DNA from: Bacillota bacterium
GTDB lineage: Bacteria > Bacillota > Peptococcia > Peptococcales > Peptococcaceae
Assembly: GCA_023443145.1 (NCBI GenBank)
Contig: JAEZVS010000008.1
Span: 1 to 13,631, forward strand
Direction: 5' to 3'
Length of the DNA stretch: 13,631 nucleotides
The translations under genes were made by a program, and so were the position numbers. The notes under the pieces were generated by a model. It was not told the DNA's origin. It was given only the letters and a program-made list of their open reading frames with translations, and searched no databases. Below, one piece after another: positions 12,519 through 13,631 of the stretch (within the stretch, counting starts at the first letter, position 1; every line of letters begins with the position of its first letter).

Positions 12519-13131
12519 TTATGCCGCGCCTTCTTCTTTCGGCATGATGGGCTTGCCATCTGTGCCGACGCCACAGGCATCCAGCCAGTACTTGACGGCA
12601 GGAATCCATGGTTCAGTGATGTCCTCCCAGGTCAAAGACCCCTGCATGATGACAACGGCAAAGTAAAAAGCCAGGCTCATCCACAAGCGGTGGATTCGGC
12701 GGCATAGGCATATCAGGCACCGCACCTGCACCACCTCCCATCAAGGCTTTGAGCGTCTCAGCATCCAGACTGGTCACGTCGCCGATAGGCGGCAGGTCAC
12801 TACCGCCCTCAGGCACCGGTGGTAGGTCAGGCGGCGTGTCGGGCAGCTCTTTCAGTGCAACCACCGTCGTCATAGCGACTTGCGAAAGCAGCAAAGTCTG
12901 AGATGATAGTTGCTTTTTTAGAGCCATCACTTCATCCATCAGCGCCTTAGTATCATCGCTGCCCGACAGTTCGGTCACGATAGGAGCATTGCTATAGTAC
13001 TTGAAAGCCTTTGCCGCATGGTCATAGTAGTCGCCAGGAGGCGCATCACCTTCAAAAGGCACAAGGGTCCAGCCCATGCGCTCGACCACCGCCTGTGCCC
13101 GCGCCAGCACGTCACCCTGTGCCGGAGAGAT
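12519..13131 (-). pseudogene. Phage tail-end structural protein, frameshifted at a T run
   Basis: Piece 1 reads DVLARAQAVVERMGWTLVPFEG, then FKYYSNAPIVTELSG, a coiled-coil-like MDEVMALKKQLSSQ and a Pro/Gly-rich linker to LVDEPGF. Piece 2 in another frame reads YFAVVIMQGSLTWEDITEPW and ends KPIMPKEEGAA at 12519. A run of five T on the minus strand (plus-strand A at 12665-12669) where four would keep frame joins them. The total length is one above a multiple of three, as an insertion predicts. The start is unclear: GGAGGTG stands 8-9 bases before an in-frame ATC at 13129-13131, where ATG would be expected; GTG at 13110 is the first standard codon. The location just before the lysis genes suggests a tail-fibre or tail-assembly accessory, but I recognise no named family. 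Confidence 0.65.
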
Positions 13132-13195
13132 AGGGAATCACCTCCGATTCAATTGAGCAACGAGCATCCGAAGTCACCCCCTTTCTGAGAGTATG

Positions 13196-13220
13196 AAAAA
13201 ACCACCCGTTGTGGGTGGTT
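13196..13220 (-). terminator. Terminator after the 71-aa gene
   Basis: AACCACCC (13200-13207) pairs with GGGTGGTT (13213-13220) around a 5-base loop, followed on the minus strand by a T run. It lies 13 bases after the stop of the 71-aa gene. Confidence 0.85.
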
Positions 13221-13233
13221 GGCGGTATTGAGT

Positions 13234-13449
13234 TTAAAGGAAGTTCGCAAAGTCTTGTTTGAATTCATCAAGCCACAGAAAAGCTTGCCTGGCTTCTTCT
13301 GTAGCCTTACCCCATTGGAAGTAGTAGCCATTTCCCAATGGCCTCTCGTCTGCTGGACATTTATACCCATAAGGGCGATCAACTCTATAAGGTATTATTA
13401 GATCTGTCATAGCTTCATGCTTTTCTCTTAATTCGCCATAGAGAATCAT
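13234..13449 (-). CDS. Hypothetical phage-region protein (71 aa)
   Basis: I recognise no family. The protein is soluble, with no membrane or signal segment. The N-terminal 30 residues are mixed, then come a YGYKCPADERPLGNGYYF region rich in aromatics and turns, and an amphipathic C-terminal helix (EEARQAFLWLDEFKQDF). A single Cys is present, so a zinc site is unlikely. The start ATG overlaps the stop of the upstream gene by four bases (ATGA), and GGAGG lies 10 bases upstream inside that gene, so the two are translationally coupled and probably act together. A good terminator follows, which ends this two-gene unit. The frame is intact, in contrast to the genes downstream. Confidence 0.6.
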   Translation of the reverse strand: MILYGELREKHEAMTDLIIPYRVDRPYGYKCPADERPLGNGYYFQWGKATEEARQAFLWLDEFKQDFANFL

Positions 13450-13631
13450 AGCATAAATACCTCCTTCATAGCCTCATCTAAGGGTTTATATCCACAGGAA
13501 CCTTTCACTAAATACTTTGTCATCCATTCCGCATACGGTTCATTGCTATCAACATTCCTGGCAGCGTACGTGCTAAGGTATTCTTTCAATTCGCTTTTTT
13601 CTAGACCTTTTAAAATTGCTTTTGTTTCCCT
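13446..13631 (-). CDS. C-terminus of an unidentified, perhaps phage head-associated, protein (runs off right edge)
   Basis: The frame is open from the right edge to a TGA at 13446-13448, giving 61 residues. They are soluble and helical, with LKEYLSTYAARNVDSNEPYAEWMTKYL in the middle. The 'YAxxNxxEPYAEW' pattern recalls the C-terminal zinc-binding helix region of phage minor head or zincin-like proteins (YAxTNxxEFxAE), but too little is visible to decide, and the call is weak. Its end contains the ribosome site of the 71-aa gene and overlaps that gene's start. Confidence 0.45.
   Translation of the reverse strand, partial: RETKAILKGLEKSELKEYLSTYAARNVDSNEPYAEWMTKYLVKGSCGYKPLDEAMKEVFML

Noticed and set aside
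11089..13131. Programmed frameshifting in the phage genes
   Set aside because: Breaks occur in every gene of the block, in both directions and at non-slippery contexts, which fits decay rather than regulated shifting.
1..13631. CRISPR array or insertion sequence
   Set aside because: No regularly spaced direct repeats, transposase-like proteins or IS-type terminal inverted repeats were seen in the window.

Overview
The window suggests a Gram-negative-type anaerobic Firmicute, most likely of the Negativicutes. The reasons are a dissimilatory ammonifying nrfHA pair coupled to a ResB/CcsA cytochrome c maturation system, roughly half-GC core genes with strong Shine-Dalgarno sites, and Firmicutes-style lysis genes in the phage region. 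This placement is an inference from gene content; no taxonomic marker is present.

Positions 1-3420 hold a minus-strand operon, nrfH-nrfA-resB-ccsA. It makes a membrane tetraheme quinol oxidase, a pentaheme nitrite reductase and the haem-ligation machinery that both need. ccsA leaves the window at base 1. Positions 3490-5106 hold a nitrilase-family amidase with a DUF503 protein directly behind it, and a MazG-like NTP pyrophosphohydrolase with its own promoter and terminator. Positions 5196-9060 carry a metallophosphoesterase, a two-CBS-domain protein, a hotdog acyl-CoA thioesterase, a 500-bp stretch without a credible gene but with several hairpins, a nitroreductase-family protein, tadA and a tRNA-Ser(CGA). 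Divergent genes here often have clear back-to-back promoters, and convergent or terminal genes share hairpin terminators. For several genes the Shine-Dalgarno site places the start downstream of the longest ORF.

From about 9.06 kb to the right end the sequence looks like a degraded prophage, probably integrated at the tRNA-Ser. Reading along its minus strand from the right edge there is the C-terminus of an unidentified protein that may be a head protein, a 71-aa hypothetical, a tail-end structural protein, a membrane-anchored pre-holin protein, an LL-H-like holin and an N-acetylmuramoyl-L-alanine amidase. The last four are each broken by one or two single-base indels and, in the amidase, also by a nonsense codon. 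The reading frames can be rejoined by hand.

Between the dead lysis cassette and the tRNA sit genes that are still intact. One is an AT-rich class II Fic (AMPylator) gene with its own promoter and terminator. The other is a two-gene cassette of 38-aa and 64-aa proteins behind a promoter with an 18-bp palindrome between its -35 and -10 boxes. This arrangement fits phage 'morons' that outlived their prophage. The terminator after Fic and the one after the amidase are near-copies, each abutting the stop codon, which suggests how the Fic gene was inserted.
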